From Jaapia argillacea MUCL 33604 (Eukaryota > Basidiomycota > Agaricomycetes > Jaapiales > Jaapiaceae): a DNA stretch of 64,000 bases. The position numbers and the translations under genes are program-made. The DNA lies in the NCBI GenBank assembly GCA_000697665.1, contig KL197721.1, positions 604,112-668,111 of the forward strand. Reading direction: 5' to 3'. Of this stretch, positions 49,253 through 61,663 are shown piece after piece. Within the stretch, counting starts at the first letter, position 1; each line of letters starts with the position of its first letter. Below the pieces are notes generated by a model, which did no database searches, was not told the origin of the DNA, and saw only the letters and a list, made by a program, of their open reading frames with translations.

Positions 49253-51497
49253 CTACACCTTCCCTAGTAGTTCCTCCTGTGGAATATTGTATGGTGCCTT
49301 GTGTCGTCGTCGTAGATCCATCACAATAAACTCATTCCTCAGCTTGATCATTTCATCCAAAAAGAAATTATACCTATCCACCCTCATTTCACGTACAATC
49401 GCCTGAAATCCTCCAAACCACGCATTTGTAATCTCTGCAGCAGAGGAGTTGAAGCGCCACTGACCATCTGTAGTTGTCAGTTCGGGCCAGTTAATGGGGT
49501 TGCAATGGGAGTTGCAAAAGTCATCCGATTCCTTGTGTTTCGTCTTCATGTGAAACACATCAACAGGGAGGGCGCATCGCTGGAAATGAGTATCTTTCTC
49601 TGATTCAATAACCTTTTTGACATTGCAGTTATTGTCATGATAGATCACCCCGGGAAGGGATTCGGAGGTGGGGAATAATGTACAATAAAAGATCTGCCAA
49701 AGAATGTAAGAATGGGCACGATCATCGATGAGACCAATGAGAGATGGGAGATCAATCCTTACCTGGACTCCATTAGGGCCCTCAGAACCGTAGAATGTTG
49801 CCCATCCCAAGATAACACCACATGTCGCAACACAGAGCTCTTCGTTGTGAGTTCGCCGACGCCCAAACTCAGCATGAAATTTGCGGTTGCCATCATCAGG
49901 CTTGCCACTACATTGGTCATTGATGCCATCAGTTGATTGAGATGCCAGTTCATCTGCGGCAATTGAACCCCCATCTTCGGTGCGTAACAAGTCTTCAGTC
50001 TGAGCAATCTTAAGCCGTTTGAGTCGCTGTTGTAACTGGAACATTGCGTGGTTCTGTTTGTTATGTTGTAGTTCAAGGGCTCGGTGTTCCGCTGCTGTGC
50101 ATGTCTGATGGCCACTCTCGACGAAGTTTGGACATTCAACAACTACGCATTTTGAGCTCAAGCCTGAATGGTTGTCGCAATATGTTGCTCATTGGTTTGG
50201 AAGTGAAGCTTTGCAATCATGAACGCAGCAACATGGATGTCCAAGAGCGATTCCATTGGTCACAACTACTCTCAAGGCCCCTATAAATATATAATGCAAT
50301 GAGCATGATGACACGCAACTGTGAAGGAAGCTACTCACACGATTCACCATTTGGAAGAGTCCTCAACTCGCAACACAAATCATATGCGTGATTCCAATGT
50401 GGTTGACCAGGTCCAACCATCACAGCATTTCTGGCTTCAATCACCTGAGATAAACGGATGGCTTGTGATGGTCCATTGTGGTCCAAAGAAAGTGTTGTGT
50501 GATGATCATCACAATCGAGGAGAAGGCTGTACAAGAAAAAGCCATCCCAAACATTCTCGCAATCCATTTCCAAACTATATGACCATGGTACAGGTAATCG
50601 TGATGCAGTAGACGGGGATTCGAGGTTGTAGACACAAGCACAATTTGTAGCTGATGCCCTGCGGAAGCATCAGTTATATCCAAGAGTTTAGAGCAGAGAA
50701 CGTACCATGTACAGACCATCATATATTGGAAGCGCTCACAAAGATTTGTGTCAAAGTAAAATCGTTTCGAGCCTTGTAAGACGTAGGGAACACCAGGATA
50801 GTATGTCCTCTGAGTGGCGCCGTCGTGAACATAGTAATTGGGGTGATAGCGAGTAGCACAGCCTACGCAACAAGGGGTAAGCTCATTGATTCAATGGTTG
50901 ACTATTGAGAAACTCACGATGACAGTAAAGCGAATTTGACCAGGCCGGGAGAGTGCCAAAATTGCTCATAAACAACATTACTTCATGTTGCGAACGTTCC
51001 GTCAATTCGGGAGCACAGAGCAGGTCGAGACAGACACGTGTCAGAGGCCCAATATCATAGAATCCTGAAATGAGAGCAATTGTGAGTAGGTGAGACACTG
51101 AGAAGGAGATAGGAAGCACCGAAAACTCACCAATTTGGTGTTGGAGGCCATATTTGAGGAAGTAGTGTAGATTTCGACCATTCTGCAGTGGGCTACTATA
51201 CTCCGGCCCACCATCGGCATGACCTTCACCCAAACCCCTCTCTAACCAAATGAAAGGGGACAGTTTCTCCCACAACTTCACAATCCCTTGCTCATGTGAT
51301 CCTAAGACATCGCACAGAAACCCACTCACATCTTTGCTGAGAGTTGTCGGGGGGCGAGATACCTCTGGTTGGACGCCGCGAGATATTTGGGAGCGAAGAC
51401 GGTTGACAAGATCAATAAAAAGCATGATATCAGAGAGAGAATAAGCCCTGAGGAGGTCTGGGGAGGAATGGAGAGTGGAGAATAGGTTGTCCACCAT
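49253..51497 (-). CDS. KDZ transposase with CxC5 and CxC6 cysteine clusters
   Basis: It starts at ATG 51497 (MVDNLFSTLHSSPDLLRAYS). The CxC5 cluster reads RVCLDLLCAPEL ... SNSLYCHRCATRYHPNYYVH, followed by RTYYPGVPYVLQGSKRFYFD and CERFQYMMVCTW across an intron. The CxC6 cluster reads CVVVECPNFVESGHQTCTAAEHR ahead of AMFQLQQRLKR. The transposase core has ELCVATCGVILGWATFYGSE, GVIYHDNNCNV (Asp), LPVDVFHMKTKHKESDDFC and QWRFNSSAAEITNAWFGGFQ, then AIVREMRVDRYNFFLDEM. These are the hallmark blocks of KDZ transposases. At least five exons are joined by GT-AG introns, with clear splices at about 50921, 50705 and 49762. No in-frame break was found in the blocks checked. Confidence 0.85.
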
Positions 51498-51874
51498 TGC
51501 AGATAGGGAGGGCAAAATGAGGGAATGGGACCATGTATGTCGAGTGAAATGCCCTGCAGGAGAGGGTTAATGTTGGCAGGACAATGCATGGAGAAAGTGT
51601 GGCCACGATGGCAACATTTCATCACACACTTCCATCTTTGGCAACTCTCGGCGGTTGCGTAATCTGGAGCAAAGTCCTTGTAGGTAGGAGCGAACGACGA
51701 AGAGCAAATTGCTTGGATACCGACAACGTTTGCTTTCAGCTTCAGAGACACCCTCTGAGCATTTTGACTCCAGGAAACAGTCGCGAGCAAATCACTCACG
51801 CGGATTGCTTTGTTGCTTTGAAGCAATTGCTACAGAGCAAAGCTCCCTGCCAGTCAGATGTTCTCGAAAGCTCC

Positions 51875-52828
51875 CGACACTCAACCAACCAAATTCAAGC
51901 TCTGCTTCATTCTCAGGACTCAGAGAATTTGCGTGCTTGGCCGTCCGCAATACTGGATGCCTCACGTTCGATATTACCCTGCATGCTGAATTCACTGCTG
52001 CTACAAACGAACATCTCTGGCACCCCTGCATCCCATCATTGGCTCTGGTCCCCACCCCCTCATATTTCTGAACAGCCGACTCTGTCATTCGAATCCAATG
52101 CCAGTCATCCCCATACCCATTCAGAAATCACCACCCAAGCCCCTCCAGAACCTGTTACCACCTCCCCCGTTCCCGTCAAGGTCACCTACGACCCTCGTAA
52201 CGCCACGAACCTTTTCACTGTCATCGCCCGCCACGTCGGCATCACCCCCACACCACCTGATGGCGAAGAGATCCAGGTCACCCACAGTCGCTATACCCGC
52301 CTGGTGATGATGGCCATGGAACTCAAGCTCCAGTCGGCATGCCCAAAATCCAAGCTTAGTCTGGAAGCTTTTGCTTCCGCTGCGCCTGCGGTTTGGTAGC
52401 GCCATTGGTCTCTCCTCTGATCTCTTTATTACTGCTGGCGATGTTCTCGCCTCTCATCGACTTCCATTCTCGTCTCAATTTTCTATCTTTTCAGGTTTTC
52501 CCCTATTTAGTGGCCTGGCAGTCTCGACAACGGCGGTCCGGCAATACTAATGGCTCGCTGTACATTGGACTGTCATCATCACTCGCTGGTGCTTCACTGG
52601 CATCCTCCATGCATTATTCTACCTTTTTTGTCTTTCGTTCGTTGTTTTGTTTGTGTATATCCCTCCTCCCTTCATCAATCTCACAACATCATCGCATTTC
52701 GTGTACTACCAACATTATTATGTCTTGATACAGACTGATATATACAGTATTGGCCCAGACATGCACCCCTTCTACATGTATCCATCCGTAGATAGTCGCC
52801 TTAGTTGAACTCAGCCTGCGAAAGTTTT
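51875..52828. other. Right part of the insertion, possible unknown reading frame
   Basis: A plus-strand frame stays open to 52399 and ends in ATNLFTVIARHVGITPTPPD and RYTRLVMMAMELKLQS. It has no known domain, and its start would be inside the KDZ element. A pyrimidine-rich stretch follows. Together with 43943-45770 this is the DNA into which the KDZ element jumped. Confidence 0.35.
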
Positions 52829-52867
52829 GCACTCTCCATCCCCCTCAATGACATCCAGCGGCTCTCT
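52829..52867 (+). pseudogene. Inverted 39-bp middle piece of HNH copy B
   Basis: It reads GCACTCTCCATCCCCCTCAA and onward, and encodes ALSIPLNDIQRLS. This is codons 16-28 of copy A with one base difference. It lies on the strand opposite to the rest of copy B and is followed within six bases by CATCGGGAAAAACCTCCCG. Confidence 0.85.
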
Positions 52868-52872
52868 GAGTC

Positions 52873-53660
52873 CATCGGGAAAAACCTCCCGCGCTAACCT
52901 AAAGTAAATTAGGTTCCATTAGTCCTAAACGCTCGCTAAAGGATAATTCTATTTGGAAACCCCGTTCATGGCAGAAACCCCCATGAGAAAACGTTAGAAA
53001 CATCACACTTCGGGGCGCTACGCAGGTCAGAAACTCCGTAGACCTCGACGCGAGCCGTGCGGCGGTATGTATTTATTTGGGAAGTGGGAACATTTGCAAA
53101 GCCCCGCTCATCGTTGATGGCGACGAGGAGGGCATATTCATCATGCTACTCGATTCGTTTACGTTTGTCGACTACTTTGAAATGAATGGCAGCCTCCGTT
53201 GGTTGCCATCTCGGGTGTGCCAACTTCAGTTCCAATGGCTGGTGAACGGCGGGATTTTGGGAAGTGGTTGCCCCCTGGGGGCTCAGCGCTGTTGTGGACA
53301 ACGGCGAGATGAGTTCATTGTCCCCCAACAAGCACACATCCAGCATATGGCAGTTCTTATGGCCATGCACATGGCAGATCAAATCGGTTGTTATATAATT
53401 TTTTCCTCACCAGCAAGCACCATGGCCATCAAGCACCACTGCGAATGGGCATTGGAAATTGAAGGCGGGATCGGAGTGCGAAAACACTTCCTTGTGAACT
53501 TGTGAAGTTGTCCACAGACGAGTCCACGGAGTCTGACGAGGCTCGGTCACACTGAGTCACACTTACAACGCAAGATTATGCTCAGAAACCCCCATGAACA
53601 GGGTTTCCAAATAGAATTATCCCTCGCTAAAGGTGCTCTTTCAACTAATTCCAACTAATC
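52873..53660. mobile_element. AT-rich transposon-like segment with CATCGGGAAAAACCTCCCG end
   Basis: It starts with the same 19-bp motif as the left junction (43943-43961) and contains TTAGG/CTAAT words. It stops exactly at the HNH 5' piece (53661). A 681-bp element is nested in it. Without the nested element it would be only about 100 bp, so it may be a remnant or one end of a larger element. Confidence 0.5.
52942..53622. mobile_element. 681-bp MITE-like element
   Basis: The ends are inverted: GATAATTCTATTTGGAAACC on the left, and the same after one extra G on the right read from the minus strand. The match runs on about ten further bases with a mismatch. It is flanked by a 10-bp direct repeat CTCGCTAAAG (52932-52941 and 53623-53632). 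One 142-codon frame inside (53077-53505) has no recognisable domain. Confidence 0.8.
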
Positions 53661-53705
53661 GAGAACTTGTGCGTCATTTTCGGCTCGCAAATAGATATTG
53701 ACCAT
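53661..53705 (-). pseudogene. Detached 5' piece of HNH copy B
   Basis: It reads MVNIYLRAENDAQVL from 53705, matching the first 15 codons of copy A (MVDIYLKVENDPPVL). Upstream sequence to about 53770 also matches the copy A leader, so the original promoter side is still in place. Confidence 0.85.
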
Positions 53706-54053
53706 GCTGCAGAGAAACTCCTGTCAAGTATTGTGTCGATGTCCTCACGTATATTGTAGTATTAGTACCCACTTTCCGTTGAGCGGATCGCATATCTCAA
53801 CCAGTCGGTCCTTGAACTTCGGGTGTAAATGGAAACCCGTCATTACCTTCACCTCCGAGGGCACACTGTAACACTGTACAAGCCCCCGCGCCAGAAAATC
53901 CCACTTCAAATGGGATCCCCAGGTCCCCTGCCGTACTTCTCGAAATATCTCCAGATCTCACCTGAGCGGCGGGTTGATCCCAGCTCCTAGGAACTTCTTC
54001 CCCACAGTTCTTATCTTCACGTTCATCAAGTGTATCTACTCTCTAGATCTGGC

Positions 54054-55348
54054 ATGAGCGACCAAGGCGTGCTGGTGTGGTTTATTACCGGTACGGCTTT
54101 ACAAGCTCTATCGACTTCGCCCTCTAATGTATGTACTCATGAAATTGCGTAGGCACCTCTTCAGGTTTCGGAAACAGACTTGTTCACACCGTTCTCGGAA
54201 GAGGGGATAAAGTCATCGCTACGACTCGATCCCTCGCCACACTACCGATTCTAGACTCCATCCCGTCTCCCCAAAGACTCCACCTCCCAAAATCAGATGA
54301 TCTTCATGTAGTGGAACTGGACATCACGGAAGGTGAAGAGAGCATTAAAGCGAAGGTTGGGGAAGCCGTCAAAGTGTGGGGAAGGATAGATGTCCTGGTC
54401 AATAACGCTGGATGTGCTATTCAGGCTCTGATTGAGGAAGCTGGGTACGTCGACGTCATTTTATCTTCCTTTTGCCCACTGGCAGGACTCAACTCAGTGA
54501 CTTCCCCAACAGCTCGTCGCTGCTCAGAGCACAGTTGAGACCAACATATTTGGAACGTTAGATGTCACGACGGCCGTTCTGCCATATATGAGAGCGAGGA
54601 AGTTCGGAACTGTGGTATTCGTTGGGAGTAGGACGAGTTGGCTCCAGAAGAATCCAGTGAGTGTCGGCGGTGAAGAGAAATGTGTACTCCTCCTCGTCCC
54701 CAATTGCAATTTCACTACGAAAGCATGTCTAACCTCCACCTTGATACCAGACTGGCTGTGGGTATCTCTCCCATCTATCAAGCGAGATGCATCTACCATC
54801 GTACTCAAACAGAATCTTATTTGATTTGATGTGAGAAAGCCGTATATGCCGCTTCTAAAGCTGCATTGCATTGTAAGTTTTCGTTCGTATTCAGAAGCTG
54901 CACACTCACTCACCTACATACCACCACAGCGATAGCGCAAGGCCTGTCAGTCGAACTAGCCCCGTTCTCCATCCGGGTGCTCCTCGTGGAACCAGGAGCA
55001 TTTCTCACTGAGGGAATACTACCACCGTCGTCTCCCTCATCCACTCATCCAGCAACCCCTATATCGGATTACGACTCCATGCGCACCCAGGCTCAGAACA
55101 ACTACGCTTCGATGATCCCGGGTACCTTCAAGGGTGACCCTCAAAAGGCCATGACACTTCTTGCCGATGTTGTGCGAGGGGAGGGAAAGGCCAAAGGGAA
55201 AGAATGGCCGTTGTATTTGCCAATGGGTTTGAAAGCGGAGGAGACTATGAGGGAGAAGTGGGGGAGCGTGGAGGGGGTGCTTGAAGAGTGGGGGGAGATT
55301 ATTCGTGATTTGGATTTTGATGAAGGTGTTGACAGTCTGAAGGTATAA
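54054..55348 (+). pseudogene. Short-chain dehydrogenase/reductase, tandem copy 1 (frameshifted)
   Basis: Exons start at 54054-54090 and 54153-54444. The glycine motif TGTSSGFG is made across intron 1. VVELDIT, NNAG (VLVNNAGCAIQ), the catalytic YAASK and a C-terminal PLYLPMGLKAEE follow. In family terms this is a classical NAD(P)-dependent SDR with a Rossmann fold. Copy 2 reads LLRAQFETNVFGTLDV where this copy has lost one T near 54536 (CAGTTGAG against CAGTTTGAG), which breaks the frame unless it is a sequencing error. About 120 bp of leader upstream is duplicated before copy 2. The substrate is unknown. Confidence 0.82.
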
Positions 55349-55734
55349 TCCGACTGAAAGGATGAAAGGATGAATTGAAAGAGCCGTTTGCGGAGGGGAG
55401 GATGGCACGGGGACTGATTGACAAGGTTGCGAAGATTGAATCGTGTTGTAGTCGCACGTTTCACTAAAGCTTCATCATCAGGCAAGTTTCGAACCATGGG
55501 AGTGAGGCGTGGATATGCAATCCTGGCATCAAAGAGCTCTGTCCACCCAATGTCATGCAGCAGCTCGCATCACAAAATCCTGCTACGAACGGAAACCCCG
55601 GCTCCCCCCTACCGTACTTCTCAAAATATCTCCCGATCTCACCTGAGCGGCGGGTCGATCCCAGCTCCTAGGAACTTCTTCCCCACAGGTCTTATCTTCA
55701 CCTTCATTAAGTGTACCTGCTCACTAGATCTGCA

Positions 55735-57012
55735 ATGAGCGACCAAGGCGTGTTGGTATGGTTTATTACTGGTACGGCTTCACAAACTCTATCGACTTGA
55801 CCTCCCTCGCACGGATGTACTCAAGAAATTGCGTAGGCACCTCTTCAGGTTTCGGAAACAGACTCGTTCACACCGTCCTCGGAAGAGGGGATAAAGTCAT
55901 TGCTACGACTCGATCCCTCGCCACACTCCCGATTCTAGACTCTACCTCCCAAAATCAGATGATCTTCATGTAGTGGAACTGGACATTACGGAAGGTGAAG
56001 AAAGCATTAAAGCGAAGGTCGGGGAAGCGGTCAAAGTGTGGGGAAGGATAGATGTCTTGGTCAATAATGCTGGGTGTGCTTTTCTGGCTCTGATTGAGGA
56101 AGCTGGGTACGTCGACGTCATTTCATCTTCCTTTCGCCCACTGCAGGACTGAACTCAGTGACTTCCCTCATCAGCTCGTCATTGCTCAGAGCGCAGTTTG
56201 AGACTAACGTATTTGGAACGTTAGATGTCACGACGGCCATCCTGCCATATATGAGGGCGAGGAAGTGCGGAACTGTGGTATTCGTTGGGAGTCGGACGAG
56301 TTGGCTCCAGAAATATCCAGTGAGTATTGACGGTGATGAGAATACACGTTACTCCTCTTCGTCGTCGATTTCAATTTCACCACGAAAGCTTGTCTAACCT
56401 CCATCTCGATCTTAGACTGGCTGTGGGTATCTCCCAGTCTATTGAGCAAAATCCATCTACCATCGTACTCAAACAGAATCTCATTTGATTTGATCTGAGA
56501 CAGCCGTATATGCTGCTTCTAAAGCTGCGTTACATTGTAAGTGTTCGTTCGTATTCAGAAGCGACACACCCACTAACCTACATGCCACAATAGCGGTAGC
56601 GCAAGGCCTGTCAATCGAACTAGCCCCGTTCTCCATCCAGGTGCTCCTCGTGGAACCAGGAGCGTTTCTCACCAAGGGAATACTATCACCGTTATATCCC
56701 TCATCCAATCATCCAGCAAACCGCATAACGGATTACGACTCCATGCGCACCCAGATTCAGAATAACTACGCTTCGATGATCCCGGGTACCTTCAAGGGTG
56801 ACCCTCAAAAGGCCATGACACTTCTCACCGACGTTGTGCGAGGGGAGGGAAAGGTCAAAGGGAAGGAATGGCCGTTGTATTTGCCAATGGGTTTGAAAGC
56901 GGAGGAGGCTATGAGAGAAAAGTGGGGGAAGGTGGAGAGGGTGCTTGAGGAGTGGGGGGAGGTTATTCGTGATTTGGATTTTGACGAAGGTGTTGACAGT
57001 CTGAAGGTATAG
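55735..57012 (+). pseudogene. Short-chain dehydrogenase/reductase, tandem copy 2 (22-bp deletion)
   Basis: It has the same exon layout as copy 1: 55735-55771, a second exon from 55837, and so on to SLKV. LLRAQFETNVFGTLDVTTAI, VVFVGSRTSW, VYAASKAALH and the full C-terminal exon are intact. However, about 22 bp present in copy 1 between CTAGACTC and ACCTCCC are missing near 55945. This shifts the frame to a stop shortly after. Copies 1 and 2 thus have different single lesions, and neither encodes a full enzyme as given. Confidence 0.82.
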
Positions 57013-57299
57013 TCTTTGACTGAAAGGATGAATTGAAAACCGTTTGCGGGGGGGAGGATGACACGGGGACTGATTGACAAGGTTGCAAGAATGAACCGTG
57101 TTATAGTCGCATGTTTCATCAAAGTTTCACCATTAGGCAACTTTCGGACTACGGGAGTAAGGTGTGGGTGTACAATCCTGGCGTGAAAGGGTTCGGTCCG
57201 GGAATTTATTATCTGCACCTCCACCTATTTCACAAGGCAGATCTCCCGAACAGACCGTAATCTACATCCTTTTCGTTAGGCCTGGGAGGTCATTCAAAT

Positions 57300-57910
57300 T
57301 GTCTGTATTCGTTTGTGTTCGCGTTACACCCACCCACCTACAAACTACAATAGCATACCATGAGGCCTGTCAATCGGATTAACCCCGTTCTCAATCCTCG
57401 TGGAACTAGGAGTGTGAATACCCCCACAGTCATCTCCTTCCTGCCCCTCCTCACCTACGCCAAACTGCATAATGGAATACGACTCCATGCGCACCAAGGC
57501 TCAGAACAACGAAGCTTGCATGATCCCGAATACGTTCAAAACGCCGTGGCACTGTTTGCCGTGTGAGAGTGGAAGTGAAGGTCCAAGAAAAAGAATGGCC
57601 GTTGGATTTGCAATGAGGATGAAAGCAGAGGAGACTAGGGAGGGGGAGGAGTGTATTATACTGACAAGGTCCCATAATTGGAACAATCAGTTTACTGTAC
57701 ATTATACAAGCAGGTACCATAATCCTGCCAATATACTTACAGAGCACACAAGGGTGTGGGCATAGCACAGTAGGATCGAAACGATGAATTGGAAACGGTA
57801 TGCAGAGAGGATGGCACGCGGATTCGAATAACAAGGTTCCGATTCGCGAAGAGTGGAACGTGTGTGCAACTCCACGTTTCACAAGGTTCCTTCTTCAGGT
57901 AGGTTTCGAC
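57300..57910 (+). pseudogene. Short-chain dehydrogenase fragment, tandem copy 3 (remnant)
   Basis: It retains the end of the last intron, a diverged last exon (GAGGCCTGTCAATCG, GACTCCATGCGCACC, AATGGCCGTTGGATTTGC) and the downstream flank (GAGGATGGCACGCGGA) of the other copies. Much of the coding sequence is lost or rearranged. It is the oldest of the three copies. Confidence 0.75.
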
Positions 57911-58463
57911 GATCGAGAGGACGACCAAGAATTGAGCTTGCTCCACGGGCAACGAGCAGTACCTCGGGGACATCGGTCCCGTACGCCACGGACAACGTGA
58001 GCTTTCGTTCACCAAATATGACTAGAGCGGCCTTGAGAGACAACAGCCCTCCGTACTGTATCGCAGCTTTGTTGCCAGCATCACCGCCTAGCAGCGACCA
58101 AGCGAAGTAAACCGCAGGACATCGCCAATGGAACAGTGCACTGCGCAGAACACGTACGACGGCAACGACATGTGTTTGGCAGCTGGTCTTGCAAATTTCG
58201 TCCCCGGTGGACCCCGCCCACTCATTTTGGAGTGGCGGAGGCGATGCTCGGAGACACCTAAAAAGACAACAATCGGAACCAAATGGGCAGCGAAGACCTG
58301 AAGAATAGGCTGTGCGGCAGTCTTTCCTGGCGTGTTTGTTTATAAATGCCAGCATTGCTGTGAGCTGGGAATCACCTGTACTCCGTGCCTGCTTGTCTCT
58401 TTATAACCTCTTCTTCCTGCCAACTTCTCATCACAACCACACCGGCATACCGACTTGAACGCG
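57911..58463. other. Intergenic region, no gene seen
   Basis: Lies between the SDR remnant and the small MGNQ protein gene. Only overlapping short frames without motifs were found. Confidence 0.4.
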
Positions 58464-58865
58464 ATGGGCAACCAGGTCAGTCGACACCAACGGCGCGGGA
58501 AGGCCGGAGCCGGGAAGGGTGAGGAACGGAGCGAACCCCCAAGTGGCGGGAACTCGCTGGCCGGGACCCTCAATTCTGTCACCACCGATACTACAACTGC
58601 CACTTCAGCTGCTGCATCAACTTCTCGTCTCGAAGACCCTCAGCCTGCTGCGGCTCAACTATCGACCTCAGCATTCAGAGAAGAACCCAAGTTTGAATCC
58701 AGTGCGGATGTCAATCCCAAGTACGGTGGACCGGGATTTGAGGCTCCGGGAAAGTCTCAATCTAGACTGTCTAAATTGGTGAGTCGGACAGGGGTGCAGG
58801 GTTTAATATAGTGCAGATTGCGCGGGGCTAAAGATAGGCAGGAGGCTGAGGCGGTTAAGCGCTGA
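58464..58865 (+). CDS. Small, putatively N-myristoylated disordered protein
   Basis: Two exons, 58464-58778 (ending at a strong GTGAGT donor) and 58842-58865, give 112 aa. If the intron is retained the frame ends at 58811 (115 aa). It starts MGNQVSRHQRRGK: Gly2, Ser6 and following basic residues fit an N-myristoylation signal with a polybasic membrane anchor. The rest is Ser/Thr/Ala-rich and likely disordered, ending SRLSKLEAEAVKR. No homologue is recognised. It stands 173 bp upstream of the CaMK gene on the same strand. Confidence 0.6.
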
Positions 58866-59038
58866 AGAGAGTATATTGATTCGACGCGGGGGGCAGCATC
58901 AATCAGTGCATTGATTAGTCCGACTCATCCTCCAACTTGCCTTCATCCCCTTTCTTCTTGCCTTTACCTGCTACCTGGTTGCTGGATTGGATCGCTGATC
59001 GATACACGTCCTTGGAATAGCAAAGCCAAGTCCAAGCT

Positions 59039-61169
<2,131 letters not shown>

Positions 61170-61663
61170 GGGATTTGTTTGGGTGGGTTTGGGTGATCTA
61201 TCGGATTGTTGGAATAAGGTGGCCTTGGGTTGAATGTTGTTGATCGGGTGTTCTGGACGTCGTTGTAAGATGTTAGTTTCTTGGTTGTGTCCCATTGAGA
61301 TCTTACAGATGAGGAGTACTCTAATATATTACTGATTTTCTGCTCGAAAGCTTTCGGAATATGGGTGGACGGATACCGTGTCGTTGTAAGCTACTGGGGT
61401 TTCGATCGAAGTTTGATCGGCGTGTAATTTGGTAATTGCACGCGACTTGGACAGTTGGACGCGACGGACGAGTTGCTCAACGTCGCTCAACGTCGTTCAA
61501 CGTCTCCCAAGGCTCTTTCTGTCCGCGCACTGTCTTTGTCAACTTGCGGCTATCTCGTTGGGGTCTGGGTCGCAGGTTTCGAAATTCTAATACTACACGT
61601 GGTCGCTTGACACTCGTTGAACGACAATTGTCCACAAACTGCGACCTCCCACTCGAGTTTCAA
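61170..61663. other. Intergenic region
   Basis: 3' end of the kinase gene and promoter of the next gene. It contains short direct repeats of CAACGTC (61480-61505). No gene was seen. Confidence 0.4.

Larger units (their letters stand above)
45780..51865. mobile_element. Complete KDZ DNA transposon (6.1 kb) with RTC4-like cargo
   Basis: A perfect 9-bp direct repeat GAAAGCTCC (45771-45779 and 51866-51874) bounds the element. Its inverted ends read AGAAAGTCTGACCCACAGGG on the left and AGAACATCTGACTGGCAGGG on the right (minus strand, after one extra base). GAGCAAT/ATTGCTC word arrays follow inside both ends (45805-45960 and 51786-51850). It contains two divergent-strand genes: an RTC4-like gene on plus and a KDZ transposase with CxC5 and CxC6 clusters on minus, converging near 49.2 kb. 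The 886-bp element at 13155-14040 has the same ends. KDZ (Kyakuja-Dileera-Zisupton) elements are known from basidiomycetes. Confidence 0.92.

Noticed and set aside
51584-52399. 271-codon plus-strand frame as a host gene
   Set aside because: Its start lies in the KDZ right end and crosses the target duplication, so at most the 3' part could be an old exon.
53077-53505. 142-codon open frame inside the 681-bp element as a gene
   Set aside because: No recognisable domain, no splice or promoter context, and the element has the size of a MITE.
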